A stretch of 15,305 bases of DNA, taken from the NCBI GenBank assembly GCA_023425485.1, contig JAFACO010000542.1, positions 1-15,305 of the forward strand. Reading direction: 5' to 3'. Each line of letters opens with the position of its first letter. The first letter of the stretch is position 1. Origin of the DNA: Bacillota bacterium (GTDB taxonomy: Bacteria; Bacillota; Clostridia; Lachnospirales; Lachnospiraceae). Positions 7,277 through 14,972 of the stretch are shown in pieces. The notes below the pieces were generated by a model that was not told where the DNA came from, did no database searches, and saw only the letters and a program-made list of their open reading frames with translations. The position numbers and the translations under genes were made by a program.

Positions 7277-7555
7277 TTACTTAATCTTGTATTTTCTCTC
7301 TTCCATCTCTTTCTTGCTTCTTTCTTCACGCTCTTTTTGTTCAGCCAATAGTCTTTCCCTTGCCTCTTCTACGGATTCTCCATCCCTTGTAAGGTAGTTA
7401 TCTACGAATTTATCCGCTATTTTATGAAAGCCACTCACCGCACCTTTCTCAATTTTACTGTATCCATTTACAACTCCCTTTTCAATTTTGCTATACCCTC
7501 CAACGATCCCTTTTTCTATTTTTTTATTTGCTGCTATGAGCTTTGATTTTGCCAT
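7277..7555 (-). CDS. Small protein with four synuclein-like 11-residue repeats
   Basis: The 92-residue, highly charged soluble protein contains four consecutive 11-residue repeats from residue 12 to 55: KIEKGIVGGYS, KIEKGVVNGYS, KIEKGAVSGFH and the diverged KIADKFVDNYL. A C-terminal helical region rich in E, K and R follows (EEARERLLAEQKEREERSK), likely a coiled coil. Eleven-residue repeats of this kind give amphipathic helices that lie on membranes. The ATG at 7555 has AAGGAG 9 bases upstream; an upstream in-frame ATG at 7591 lies before that site and is not used. I know similar small proteins from Firmicutes without an assigned function. The gene stands alone, between a terminator on its upstream side and a 13-bp repeat array after its stop. 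Confidence 0.8.
   Translation of the reverse strand: MAKSKLIAANKKIEKGIVGGYSKIEKGVVNGYSKIEKGAVSGFHKIADKFVDNYLTRDGESVEEARERLLAEQKEREERSKKEMEERKYKIK
7391..7522 (-). repeat. 33-bp coding repeats, four copies
   Basis: This segment encodes the four 11-residue repeats of the 92-residue protein. The DNA copies are related but not identical (for example aaaattgaaaaag against aaaattgagaaag), so the repeats have been kept at protein level with drift at third positions. That argues for selection on the periodic helix rather than a very recent expansion. Confidence 0.75.
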
Positions 7556-7724
7556 ATCTTTAATCTCCTTTTCTCGTTTTCTATGTTTCACATTCTATAG
7601 TCCGCTTGTTTATGAAATGTTTGATTAATGTTTGTAAATTATTAATTCGTACGGTTTAATTTTTACACTATCCATAAAGGTGCACATCCCCCGGTATGTT
7701 TTTTGTTAATGGACACACTTTTAA

Positions 7725-7765
7725 CAATATAAAAAGGCATGCAGCCAATTACGGTTACACACCTT
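7725..7765 (-). terminator. Intrinsic terminator of the two-component operon
   Basis: On the minus strand AAGGTGTGTAACC and GGCTGCATGCCTT form a 13-bp stem (7734-7746 with 7753-7765) around a 6-base loop, followed by TTTTTATATT. Several pairs are G-U and one position is mismatched. The wobbles pair only as minus-strand RNA, which fixes its direction. It begins about 27 bases after the stop of the 184-residue protein gene. Confidence 0.75.
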
Positions 7766-7791
7766 AATCATTACTATTTAATAGTTGTCTG

Positions 7792-8346
7792 TTAAAATAA
7801 TAGCTTATTACCTTTTTCAATAATTGTAAAAATTTCTTCCTGTTTTTCATCAATTAACTGATTAACTCGTACCGAGCTTTTATCAACAATAATTTTATAA
7901 ATAAAATTCGGTAAGATCCATCCGGCAAAGCCTGGTATTGCCAGAACAATACTTAATAGAATCATCGGTGGGGCGGCTGTTACTGCAAACACAGAACCTG
8001 CCATAAACATGGTTCCGCCAATTCCTATACAAAGTGCATAGATCATAGCCTTTGATGTTCTTGATTTTTCCAGGTGATTAATTTCTTTTAAGCAAAATTC
8101 AAAATTTCTTTGTAATCTGGTAAGTTCCATTTTGTTCATAATCTTTCGATCTCTCTTTAATCGCAAGATTACATTTGCATGTGGATTCGGTATATTAGCG
8201 GTTATACTTGGGCTTATATTCTCATCAACAACCCATCCAAAATTCTTATAGCTATCCATCAGAAAAGAAAGCTTATTAACATTGGTAATTACTTCTTTAT
8301 ACTCAAAGCCCACAAATGATTGTCCATCATTCTTTATATCCATCAT
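7792..8346 (-). CDS. Conserved two-helix membrane protein of the signalling operon
   Basis: The 184-residue product has a cytoplasmic N-terminal domain of about 95 residues with GFEYKEV near the start, FGWVVDE at 36-42 and a basic patch LRLKRDRKI. Two adjacent transmembrane helices (about 99-122 and 127-150) form a hairpin, and a charged C-terminal helix follows. No family with a known role is recognised; proteins with the same layout occur beside two-component systems in Firmicutes. GGGGAGA lies 8 bases before the first of two consecutive ATG codons, and that first ATG is used. It starts 27 bases after the kinase gene and ends the operon. It may be an accessory component or a target of the kinase, but that is inference. 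Confidence 0.8.
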   Translation of the reverse strand: MMDIKNDGQSFVGFEYKEVITNVNKLSFLMDSYKNFGWVVDENISPSITANIPNPHANVILRLKRDRKIMNKMELTRLQRNFEFCLKEINHLEKSRTSKAMIYALCIGIGGTMFMAGSVFAVTAAPPMILLSIVLAIPGFAGWILPNFIYKIIVDKSSVRVNQLIDEKQEEIFTIIEKGNKLLF

Positions 8347-8373
8347 AAGAGTATCTCCCCAAGTTCTAACGTT

Positions 8374-9453
8374 CTACTTTTTATCTGCATCAGCAGCCGG
8401 TATCGTTACAATAAATGTAGTTCCTTTTCCCTGAATACTATTTACCTCTATTGTACAATCCTGCAATTGTAATACACGTAAGGTCAACGCTAGTCCTAAG
8501 CCGTTTCCTTCCTTCGAATGAGAAGAATCACCCTGATAGAATTTATCAAAAATATGTTTTGTCGTATCTTCGCTCATTCCACACCCTGTGTCGGAAATCG
8601 ACACTATAATATGCTCTCTTTCAGAGGTCTGCTTAATTGTAATCGTACCTCCGCTATCTGTGAATTTTATTGCATTGGACAACAGATTGTTCCAAACTAA
8701 TTCCATAAGACTTTCATCCGTACAAATTAATGCCCTGTCTTCTAACTCTGCAGCAACTTCTAATCCCTTCTTATCCCATAACTCTTCAAATTGAATTACA
8801 CATTCACTTAATTGTCTGCAAACATCATATGTTAACATTTCTGGCCTTATTTTTTGATTTTCAAGCTTATTGAGTTTTAAAATATTTGAAATCAAATTAG
8901 CTAAGCGTTTTGAATTGTCTTCAATTGCATTTGCATATTCAATCCTTTGACTATCGGAGATGAACTCCTTCTGTAAGTATTCGGAATAGTTCTGAATTAC
9001 CGCAATTGGTGTCTTTATCTCATGTGATACATTGGAAATAAAATCTGTTTTTAAAGTTTCAATACTTCCAAGCTCTTCTACCATCTTATTAAAGTCCAGA
9101 AACATGTAATCCAAATAATCCATCTTATCTGCAGAATGTAAGGGTTCTACATAGACTGAAAAATCACCGTTTGCCACCTGATTCGTGGCTTTCGCAAAAG
9201 CCTGCATCGGTTTTTCATACCAGTGATTGATTTGTCTTGAGGCAAGGTAAGTAAAAACAGTTGCACATAATAGCCAGAAAGTCAAAATAAGGAATACATG
9301 TATCTTTGCTATACTTTTATAATCTATATATCTACCAAGAATATAGAACTGAAGTGTGGTTATAGATCCAAAAAAGAACAAAGTTGCAATAAAAATTAAT
9401 AGCACCTTTATATAGTTCTTACTCTTCAAGCCTGATCTTGCTTCTTTTGTCAT
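8374..9453 (-). CDS. HAMP-domain sensor histidine kinase
   Basis: The 359-residue kinase has two transmembrane helices (about 15-38 and 51-71) separated by only about a dozen residues, so it lacks a sizeable extracellular sensor. This is the layout of intramembrane-sensing kinases. A HAMP domain follows (about 72-125), then HisKA with the phosphorylated H144 in FISNVSHEIKTP. The ATPase domain has the N box NNLLSNAIKFT (255-265), DTGCGM (288-293), the F box IFDKFY and GNGLGLAL (316-323). All residues needed for activity are present. It is cotranscribed with its response regulator, which ends 44 bases upstream. With so little outside the membrane it probably detects membrane stress or a partner protein, and the six-helix protein at the head of the operon is a candidate. 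Confidence 0.95.
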   Translation of the reverse strand: MTKEARSGLKSKNYIKVLLIFIATLFFFGSITTLQFYILGRYIDYKSIAKIHVFLILTFWLLCATVFTYLASRQINHWYEKPMQAFAKATNQVANGDFSVYVEPLHSADKMDYLDYMFLDFNKMVEELGSIETLKTDFISNVSHEIKTPIAVIQNYSEYLQKEFISDSQRIEYANAIEDNSKRLANLISNILKLNKLENQKIRPEMLTYDVCRQLSECVIQFEELWDKKGLEVAAELEDRALICTDESLMELVWNNLLSNAIKFTDSGGTITIKQTSEREHIIVSISDTGCGMSEDTTKHIFDKFYQGDSSHSKEGNGLGLALTLRVLQLQDCTIEVNSIQGKGTTFIVTIPAADADKK

Positions 9454-9497
9454 ACGAATACTCCATTCTTATGAAAACAAAGTTTTTCACAATTACA

Positions 9498-10190
9498 TTA
9501 CACAATACTGCTTGGAGGAATCACCAATACCGCCTTATATCCTATTCCTCTTACAGTTACAATCTCAAAACCATCACATTCTGAAAATTTATCTCTAAGT
9601 TTTGTTACGTATACATCTACAGCACGAAGGCTTGTTTCTGAGTCTACACCCCAGAATTCATCCATGAGTTGTGCTCTCGAGAAAGTTTTCTTAGGGTAGG
9701 AAAGTAATTTGAATATAATATTGAATTCTCTCGTAGTAATCGCTATCTCTTCCTCTCCTATTGTAGCACTAACAGCATCTGCATCGAGGGTAAGATTTCC
9801 TACTGTCAGTTTACGTTCCATTTCAATATTGGCCCGGCGTAATAACGCTCGAACCCGAAGTAATAATTCCGCCAATTCAATGGGTTTTACCATATAATCA
9901 TCTATTCCAAGTTGAAATCCTTTCTGCTTGGAAGGCAAATCGTCCTTTGCTGACATAAACAGGATTGGAATTGTCTTATTCAGCTGGCGAACCGTCCTGG
10001 CAAACTCAAATCCGTCTATTTTAGGCATCATAATATCAGAAATTATCAACTCATAGATATTGTTATACATTTCATCATACGCATCCTCTGCATTCAAGCA
10101 GCCTTTGCTTCGAAAACCACTGTCGCTTAAATAGGTACATATAATTCTGTTCAATTCAACATCATCTTCCACAACCAATATATTAATCAT
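9498..10190 (-). CDS. OmpR/PhoB-family response regulator
   Basis: The 230-residue DNA-binding regulator has a receiver domain with acidic residues E8, D9 and D10, phospho-acceptor D52 in IISDIMMP, S80 and K102 in DDYMVKP. A winged-helix output domain follows, with TTREFNIIFKLL, RAVDVYVTKLRDKF and the wing VRGIGYKA. All phosphotransfer residues are intact. The start at 10190 (MINILVVEDD) follows GGTGGA, although spacing is short; an in-frame ATG 11 codons upstream has no ribosome site. The gene sits between the six-helix membrane protein and the partner kinase. It probably binds the three 11-bp-spaced repeats ahead of the operon (11003-11030), since members of this family bind such direct repeats. 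Confidence 0.95.
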   Translation of the reverse strand: MINILVVEDDVELNRIICTYLSDSGFRSKGCLNAEDAYDEMYNNIYELIISDIMMPKIDGFEFARTVRQLNKTIPILFMSAKDDLPSKQKGFQLGIDDYMVKPIELAELLLRVRALLRRANIEMERKLTVGNLTLDADAVSATIGEEEIAITTREFNIIFKLLSYPKKTFSRAQLMDEFWGVDSETSLRAVDVYVTKLRDKFSECDGFEIVTVRGIGYKAVLVIPPSSIV

Positions 10191-10244
10191 ACTTCCACCA
10201 TTCCGCGCACATTTTCTGCGCATATACTAATAATCTATTTCTAA

Positions 10245-10931
10245 TTACTCGTCTTCCCTTTTAAACTTCTTCACCCTGCAGACCATATAAATTCCAATCA
10301 GTGTTGCCAATGCTCCCATTAACAATCCAATCACACCGTTTGCATTAGACCTTTCAACTAAATCAAAATCTTTTTCAGCAAAGGATAATATCGCCGTCTG
10401 AGTTAACACCAGTGCAATTAGTGAAGCTGATAGATTAATCATCTTAATTGCATGGATTAATATGGTATGTTTATGTCTGGTTATTATGACTCCTCTAATA
10501 TTCAGCGCAACTTCCGTAAATGTTACTGTTGAAATTCCAATTGCAACATACATATGAAAGGAATTAGAAATTGGGCTGAAAAACAAACGAATGGAATATA
10601 TCATGTATATTAAACTGGATACTATTAATATAAAGCCCGACCATAAATAATATCGATATTGTTCACTCTTTTCCTTTGCCTTTCGGATACCCAATAGGGC
10701 AATTGCTTTCGCAATGACCATACCAAAGGTATAAAAGGAATTAACACACGCAAACAACGATAACGATATAATCCCCATTGCAAGCTTTCCAATTGCAATT
10801 AAGGTACTGGCAGTCGCTGCTGCCCCTGTTATCTTAAGTGATCGGCTCATTTTAATCCCATATTGATCGGCTAATAGCCCATTTGCGACTTTTTCATACT
10901 TTGCTTCATTTTTTACCGTTTTATTATTCAT
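10245..10931 (-). CDS. Six-helix membrane protein, CDF-transporter-like topology
   Basis: The 228-residue product has six predicted transmembrane helices at about 33-56, 60-82, 97-118, 127-148, 160-185 and 198-218, with charged ends in the cytoplasm. The spacing and the early segment (IGKLAMGIISLSLF, then VNSFYTFGMVIAKAIALLGIRKAKEK) recall the membrane half of cation diffusion facilitators. The Asp/His metal ligands expected in helices 2 and 5 are not evident, and there is no C-terminal cytoplasmic domain, so metal transport is doubtful. It is the first gene of the two-component operon, with GGAG 8 bases before the ATG and the regulator following closely. It may be a sensor partner or the regulated output. 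Confidence 0.8.
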   Translation of the reverse strand: MNNKTVKNEAKYEKVANGLLADQYGIKMSRSLKITGAAATASTLIAIGKLAMGIISLSLFACVNSFYTFGMVIAKAIALLGIRKAKEKSEQYRYYLWSGFILIVSSLIYMIYSIRLFFSPISNSFHMYVAIGISTVTFTEVALNIRGVIITRHKHTILIHAIKMINLSASLIALVLTQTAILSFAEKDFDLVERSNANGVIGLLMGALATLIGIYMVCRVKKFKREDE

Positions 10932-10989
10932 TTGTTACACTCCACTACTATTGACACTAACCTAAATGCCTATCACGAAGTTTAGACTA

Positions 10990-11030
10990 ATTATATTTAT
11001 ATATTGTTTGAGAATTGTTTCTAAATTGTT
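10990..11030 (-). promoter_or_regulatory. Activator-type promoter of the two-component operon with three 11-bp-spaced repeats
   Basis: A perfect TATAAT lies on the minus strand at 10990-10995. The position 17 bases upstream (11013-11018) reads ACAATT, a poor -35. Overlapping it, AACAAT occurs three times on the minus strand at 11025-11030, 11014-11019 and 11003-11008, exactly 11 bp apart. OmpR/PhoB-family regulators bind direct repeats with this period and often replace the -35 contact. Autoactivation by the operon's own regulator is the simplest reading. The start codon at 10931 is about 59 bases downstream of the -10 box. Confidence 0.6.
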
Positions 11031-11064
11031 AAACTACCATTTAATATACTAACAGCAACTTCTC

Positions 11065-12375
11065 CTAATCACAATTTAATTGTTTTACGGAAAAATACCT
11101 TACTTGATTATTTAGTGTTTCAGAATAACCTTTTAATAATCCGGCAGTTGATTCTATTTCGCTAATATTTTGATTTAATAAGATCACGGATTTACGTGCG
11201 CTGTCCGTAGAATAAACACTTTCTTTCGAAATTGTTCTAAGTGTTTCAATATGTTTTGTTATCATATTCTTGGCCTCATTACAGGTCTTTGTTTGTTCCC
11301 TTATTTCTAATATTTCTGCTAACGAATCCTCAATCCCCACACTTACTTTCTCAAAGTGTTTTTGTGTTTCCAATACCTTGTCTCTTTGCAGTTTAACATC
11401 TGACAAAACCTCTTTCATAATCACCAGCATTTTTCCTGATTCCGTTGATAAGTTGCCGATAATAGAATCAATTTCTTTTGCGGAGGCTCTTGACTGATTT
11501 GCCAGATTACTAATTTCTTCAGCAACCACAGAAAACCCTTTCCCATGTTCTCCAGCCCTTGCAGCCTCAATACTTGCATTTAATGCAAGTAATACCGTCT
11601 GCTTTGCAATGTATGTAATCATTTGGATTACGTCATTAATTTGAACTGATGCCTCATATGTCATATGTACCTGATTATTAATTCGTTCAATTGCATGATT
11701 GGTTCGTTCATTGTAATTATCAAGTTCCTTCATAATCACTATCGAACGGTATCCATCCTCTTTCATTTTACCTGAAGTTTCCTCCAAATGCTGCACACTG
11801 TCAACTATATTTCCAATCATGCTGCCAATCTCATTAATATGTCTGGAGGCTTCATTCATATCATTGTTTTGCTTTTTGGCATCCTCCGAAATTCTTTGCA
11901 CCGATGAATTTATTTGTCCAGAAACGATATTAGCATCTTCCACCATAGTTTCCAGGAGTTCATCCGAGTCTATCAATTCAACCGAAACCTGCTGAATATC
12001 GACTAAAGAAGCCTTTAATCTATCACTTAATACAGTTAATGCCTCGGACATGGCTCCAATCTCGTCTTCTCTTTTTCTCAACTTCTCGTCAATTGTTATA
12101 TTTAAATTACCTGCTGCGATTTGTTTCATATACTCTTCAGCTTTTCCAATTGGCTTTACTATACTTTGCGCAATATAAAGCAGCTGAATAGTGCCAATTA
12201 GCAATATAACAGCAATTGTATAGGAAACTAACATTGGATCATGTCCATTCAACGAAAGAATAGAAACTGCAGTTGACATGGTGATTAATGGGCAAAGGCC
12301 TGTTGCGATAATCTGATTTCGGATACTTTTTTTCATTTTCTTAGGTTTTTCTATCTTCTTATTTTGTCGGTTCAT
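11065..12375 (-). CDS. Methyl-accepting chemotaxis protein without an extracellular sensor domain
   Basis: The 436-residue receptor has two transmembrane helices (about 22-42 and 48-70) joined by only about five residues, a HAMP domain (about 71-123) and a long coiled-coil signalling domain. The hairpin tip that contacts CheA and CheW is clear around residues 257-295: IAKQTVLLALNASIEAARAGEHGKGFSVVAEE. The common QTNLL has become QTVLL. There is no ligand-binding domain, so a signal would have to come through the membrane, the HAMP domain or a partner. No che or flagellar genes are nearby. The ATG at 12375 has AAGGA about 11 bases upstream, somewhat far; the next in-frame ATG (residue 14) has no better site. 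Confidence 0.93.
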   Translation of the reverse strand: MNRQNKKIEKPKKMKKSIRNQIIATGLCPLITMSTAVSILSLNGHDPMLVSYTIAVILLIGTIQLLYIAQSIVKPIGKAEEYMKQIAAGNLNITIDEKLRKREDEIGAMSEALTVLSDRLKASLVDIQQVSVELIDSDELLETMVEDANIVSGQINSSVQRISEDAKKQNNDMNEASRHINEIGSMIGNIVDSVQHLEETSGKMKEDGYRSIVIMKELDNYNERTNHAIERINNQVHMTYEASVQINDVIQMITYIAKQTVLLALNASIEAARAGEHGKGFSVVAEEISNLANQSRASAKEIDSIIGNLSTESGKMLVIMKEVLSDVKLQRDKVLETQKHFEKVSVGIEDSLAEILEIREQTKTCNEAKNMITKHIETLRTISKESVYSTDSARKSVILLNQNISEIESTAGLLKGYSETLNNQVRYFSVKQLNCD

Positions 12376-12659
12376 AGGAGTTGAATTCCTTTCTCTTTGG
12401 CAATTTGTCGTTCGTTTTATTTCTTATTTTTCATTTATTGACTTCTTTTTTATAGAATCAATATTAATTAATCAATATTTCTATTTTGTTAATGCTTTGT
12501 TTAAGTTTTATTAAAAAAAACACCCATCTTCCAATGCTTCCTTTGAAACATCTAAAAATGAGCGGTAAATTATACAATTTAAGTAAATTCAACTTTTAAT
12601 ATCAATGATATTAATCTTTGTGGCTATATTCACGCATTCAATTCAATTTATGAAGTCTA

Positions 12660-13046
12660 CTATACGAAGAGACACCACCATACACCGTATTTATCAATCA
12701 GCTCCACTCCGCAGGAGCTAAAGAACATTTCATATAAAGGTGTAATAATAGTTCCACCCTCTTTCAGTATTTCATATGCTCTTAAAACACTTTCCTCTTG
12801 CCCTTCACCAAATTGAAAACAGAACTGCATGGTGTTACCCGTAATTCTGCTTTCTCCACCGGCTCTCGTGGTATCATGTGCTTCACCCACAGCAATGGCT
12901 TGTCCACATATGTTAAGCTCTTGATGAATGACAACTCCATTCTCATCCAAATCCCGATATCCATCTGTGGCATTAAAGGCTGTCTTATAAAATTCGTACG
13001 CCTCTTCACTTCCCTTTACATAAATCTGCAATAATGATCGAAACAT
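12660..13046 (-). CDS. VOC superfamily protein, PhnB/glyoxalase-like
   Basis: The 128-residue protein fits the PhnB-like branch of the vicinal oxygen chelate fold. It starts with the beta strand SLLQIYVKGSEEAYEFYKTAF, has ELNICGQAIAVGEA in the first module, then NTMQFCFQFGEG and a final KYGVWWCLFV strand, all characteristic. Members range from dimethylmenaquinone methyltransferase-like to antibiotic-binding proteins; the reaction cannot be assigned. The ATG has AGGAGAT just upstream. It stands between the membrane protein and the chemoreceptor with gaps of 120 and 284 bases and is probably its own unit. Confidence 0.85.
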   Translation of the reverse strand: MFRSLLQIYVKGSEEAYEFYKTAFNATDGYRDLDENGVVIHQELNICGQAIAVGEAHDTTRAGGESRITGNTMQFCFQFGEGQEESVLRAYEILKEGGTIITPLYEMFFSSCGVELIDKYGVWWCLFV

Positions 13047-13166
13047 AGTAATCTCCTAATCAAGTTTTATTTAAGGTTTATAAGTGAAAACAATAATTCA
13101 ACATTGCTTTTTATCTTCCGTATTAGCTAATATAACCTACGCAGTTAAAACTGACTAAATCAAATC

Positions 13167-13610
13167 TTATACTTTTAAGGGTTTATATTTCTTCATAAAC
13201 AAAGAAGCCATAGTTATTCCAACTAACACAGCCGATACTCCTGCTATTACCATTCCGATAATTAAATTGTTCTCTATGTAATAACTCATTCCGTGCCATT
13301 GGGTTAATAGCAGCACTGCGGGGATGATTGCCCAATCAACAATTGCATCTGTTAAATTAACATAGATTATTACACCTGCAAAAAATAATGTTAGCAGCCA
13401 ATATCCTAAACTAAATTTTAGAAAGCTAGAATACCTATACTTGATACTAATTAGTAAGGCTATCCACCAAAGAATAATAAAGACTGCTGTAGCAGCTACA
13501 TTCTTCATTGTTATGGGCTGGTAATCATTCACGAATTCAATAAAATTAAATATTAACCCTTCAAGAATTGCGATAACCGTCATAAGAATAACTATAGTCT
13601 TAAGTTTCAT
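13167..13610 (-). CDS. Hypothetical multi-pass membrane protein
   Basis: The 147-residue product is mostly hydrophobic, with clear transmembrane segments near 4-24, 36-57, 65-85 and 115-137 and a weaker one near 91-104, and a basic C-terminus (MKKYKPLKV). No motif or family is recognised. The start at 13610 (MKLKTIVILM) is chosen because AAAGGAGA lies 6 bases upstream; an ATG ten codons earlier precedes that site and is not used. The gene lies 49 bases after the acetyltransferase gene and could be cotranscribed with it. Confidence 0.75.
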   Translation of the reverse strand: MKLKTIVILMTVIAILEGLIFNFIEFVNDYQPITMKNVAATAVFIILWWIALLISIKYRYSSFLKFSLGYWLLTLFFAGVIIYVNLTDAIVDWAIIPAVLLLTQWHGMSYYIENNLIIGMVIAGVSAVLVGITMASLFMKKYKPLKV

Positions 13611-13659
13611 GATATCTCCTTTCGTTATCGGGATATTCAATTATAATCTTATTTTCAAC

Positions 13660-14073
13660 TTATAAGGTCTTGGTGAAGTAATATCGTTTTCCAGTTAAAG
13701 GGTATTCCTCAAGCGTAAACACCTCTTGATAGCCTTGCTTCTTATAAAACAATGGAGCTTGAAAACTAAATGTATCTAAGAATGCAAACTTGCAGCCACG
13801 TTCTTTAGCGGTTAGCTCTCCCTGCGATAATAGCTGACTGCCAATATTTTGCCCTCTCAACTCTTCACTGACCCATAAATATTTTACAAATAACCAATTA
13901 CCATGTGTTTCTCCAATTAATCCAGCAACCTTTTTCCCTGTCTCATCGTTAATATAAACTCCAAGTTCTTTCTTATTCATATCTTCGATTCTGGCTAAAT
14001 TATATTCTAACAAACCCTGAAAAATCACTTCTCTATCTTCTTCTTTTATTACTTCTGTTATCTCAAAATTCAC
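13660..14073 (-). CDS. GNAT family N-acetyltransferase
   Basis: The 137-residue protein has the GNAT fold: a first strand with FEITEVIKEED, a central strand VKYLWVSEELRGQNIGSQLL containing the acetyl-CoA pyrophosphate loop (RGQNIG), and FLDTFSFQAPLFYKKQGYQEV, typical of the substrate and C-terminal part. The acetyl acceptor is unknown; small-molecule amines or antibiotics are typical of this length class. GTG at 14073 is the preferred start because TTGGAGGC lies 7 bases upstream. The TTG inside that ribosome site is a less likely start. It follows the VOC gene by 74 bases. Confidence 0.9.
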   Translation of the reverse strand: MNFEITEVIKEEDREVIFQGLLEYNLARIEDMNKKELGVYINDETGKKVAGLIGETHGNWLFVKYLWVSEELRGQNIGSQLLSQGELTAKERGCKFAFLDTFSFQAPLFYKKQGYQEVFTLEEYPLTGKRYYFTKTL

Positions 14074-14147
14074 TTTAATTGCCTCCAATACGAGATCCTA
14101 ACCTTAATTATTCGCTATATAATTTTTGCTATTTAATATCATGAAAT

Positions 14148-14570
14148 CTATTTTACTCGCTGCGCAATTGGATGCTCCTTATTAAACTGCACCAAATCCC
14201 ATAGATTTCCGTATAAATCCTTAAATACAGCAACTGTACCATAGGGCTGTTCTTTAGGTTCCCTAATAAACTCTATTCCTACGTTAATCATTTCGTTATA
14301 ATCTCCCCAAAAGTCATCTGTTCCAAGGAAAAGAAAAATACGTCCGCCAGCTTGGTTACCAATGTAGGGTAATTGTTCCGGCTTCGACGCCTTAGCCAGT
14401 AGGATTGTAGTTCCTTGAGAGCCTGGCGGAGATACTACCACCCATCGTTTGTCTTGCTCCGGTTGATAGGTATCTTCAACCAATGTAAAGTGAAGCTTTT
14501 TTGTGTAAAATTCAATCGCTTCATCATAATCCTTGACAACTAATGCAATGTGTACTATTGATTGTATCAT
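14148..14570 (-). CDS. VOC family protein, glyoxalase/dioxygenase-like
   Basis: The 140-residue protein has the two paired beta-alpha-beta-beta-beta modules of the vicinal oxygen chelate fold. The start VHIALVVKDYDEAIEFY gives a first metal-ligand candidate, H7. The end, PYGTVAVFKDLYGNLWDLVQ, is the standard second-module strand and loop. Members include glyoxalases, extradiol dioxygenases and resistance proteins; the reaction is not evident. The start ATG directly follows the TAA of the upstream gene without a gap, and its ribosome site (AGAGGA) lies inside that gene, so translation is probably coupled. Confidence 0.88.
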   Translation of the reverse strand: MIQSIVHIALVVKDYDEAIEFYTKKLHFTLVEDTYQPEQDKRWVVVSPPGSQGTTILLAKASKPEQLPYIGNQAGGRIFLFLGTDDFWGDYNEMINVGIEFIREPKEQPYGTVAVFKDLYGNLWDLVQFNKEHPIAQRVK

Positions 14571-14927
14571 TTATTTATCCTCTTTCCAGGAATATTGTCC
14601 CGTCCAATATCGTTTACCTTTAAAGTTGGCAATGACTTTATTTTTGTTATTATCTTTATCAATTGTCTCTAGTTCAACTTTAAGGTATATATTTCTGCCT
14701 TTCCAAGACATTTCATAGTTGCTTTCAGAACTTGCAGTAACACCAGCTAATTCCTCATGGTTGTCTGCATAGAGAGACACTACTTCTCCAATATATTTAT
14801 CATATATGTCCGCTTTATAATTGCTGTTAGTCTTTGCTTCCCAACTAACAGGTAGGAAGTGAATAAATACTAGTCCAATTAATAAGATTACAGCAAATGC
14901 TCTGATGATTTTTTTATATTTTTTCAT
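14571..14927 (-). CDS. Small signal-anchored extracytoplasmic protein of unknown function
   Basis: The 118-residue product begins with a basic MKKYKK followed by one hydrophobic helix (about 8-26), so it is either anchored in the membrane or secreted. No lipobox cysteine is present. The remaining 90 residues are hydrophilic and lysine-rich, with an apparent beta-rich region (NYEMSWKGRNIYLKVEL, ANFKGKRYWTGQYSWKE). I do not recognise a family. GGAGG lies 6 bases before the ATG. It is the first gene after the promoter at 14973-15001, and its stop touches the start of the VOC gene. Confidence 0.75.
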   Translation of the reverse strand: MKKYKKIIRAFAVILLIGLVFIHFLPVSWEAKTNSNYKADIYDKYIGEVVSLYADNHEELAGVTASSESNYEMSWKGRNIYLKVELETIDKDNNKNKVIANFKGKRYWTGQYSWKEDK

Positions 14928-14972
14928 ATAATGCCTCCAGATATTAAATGCCTTAATTGATTTTATATTTAT

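Noticed and set aside
7197..7397. 66-codon plus-strand frame running through the 13-bp repeats
   Set aside because: It is antisense to the repeat protein gene, contains the tandem repeat by chance in frame and has no ribosome binding site.
10197..10220. Short GCGCA/TGCGC inverted repeat before the response regulator start
   Set aside because: The stem is only 5 bp and lies in the leader close to the ribosome site; too weak to call a regulatory structure.
12505..12560. Run of eight T on the minus strand after a GC-containing segment, considered as a terminator of the PhnB-like gene
   Set aside because: I could not find a stem of more than about 3 bp immediately before the T-run.
12782..13034. 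Two alternative frames (75 and 78 codons) across the PhnB-like VOC gene
   Set aside because: Both overlap a well-recognised VOC protein with a good ribosome site; their translations show no family features.
13047..13166. TAGTCA and TATATT as a promoter for the PhnB-like gene
   Set aside because: Spacing is right but the -35 match is poor and such matches are frequent in this AT-rich DNA.
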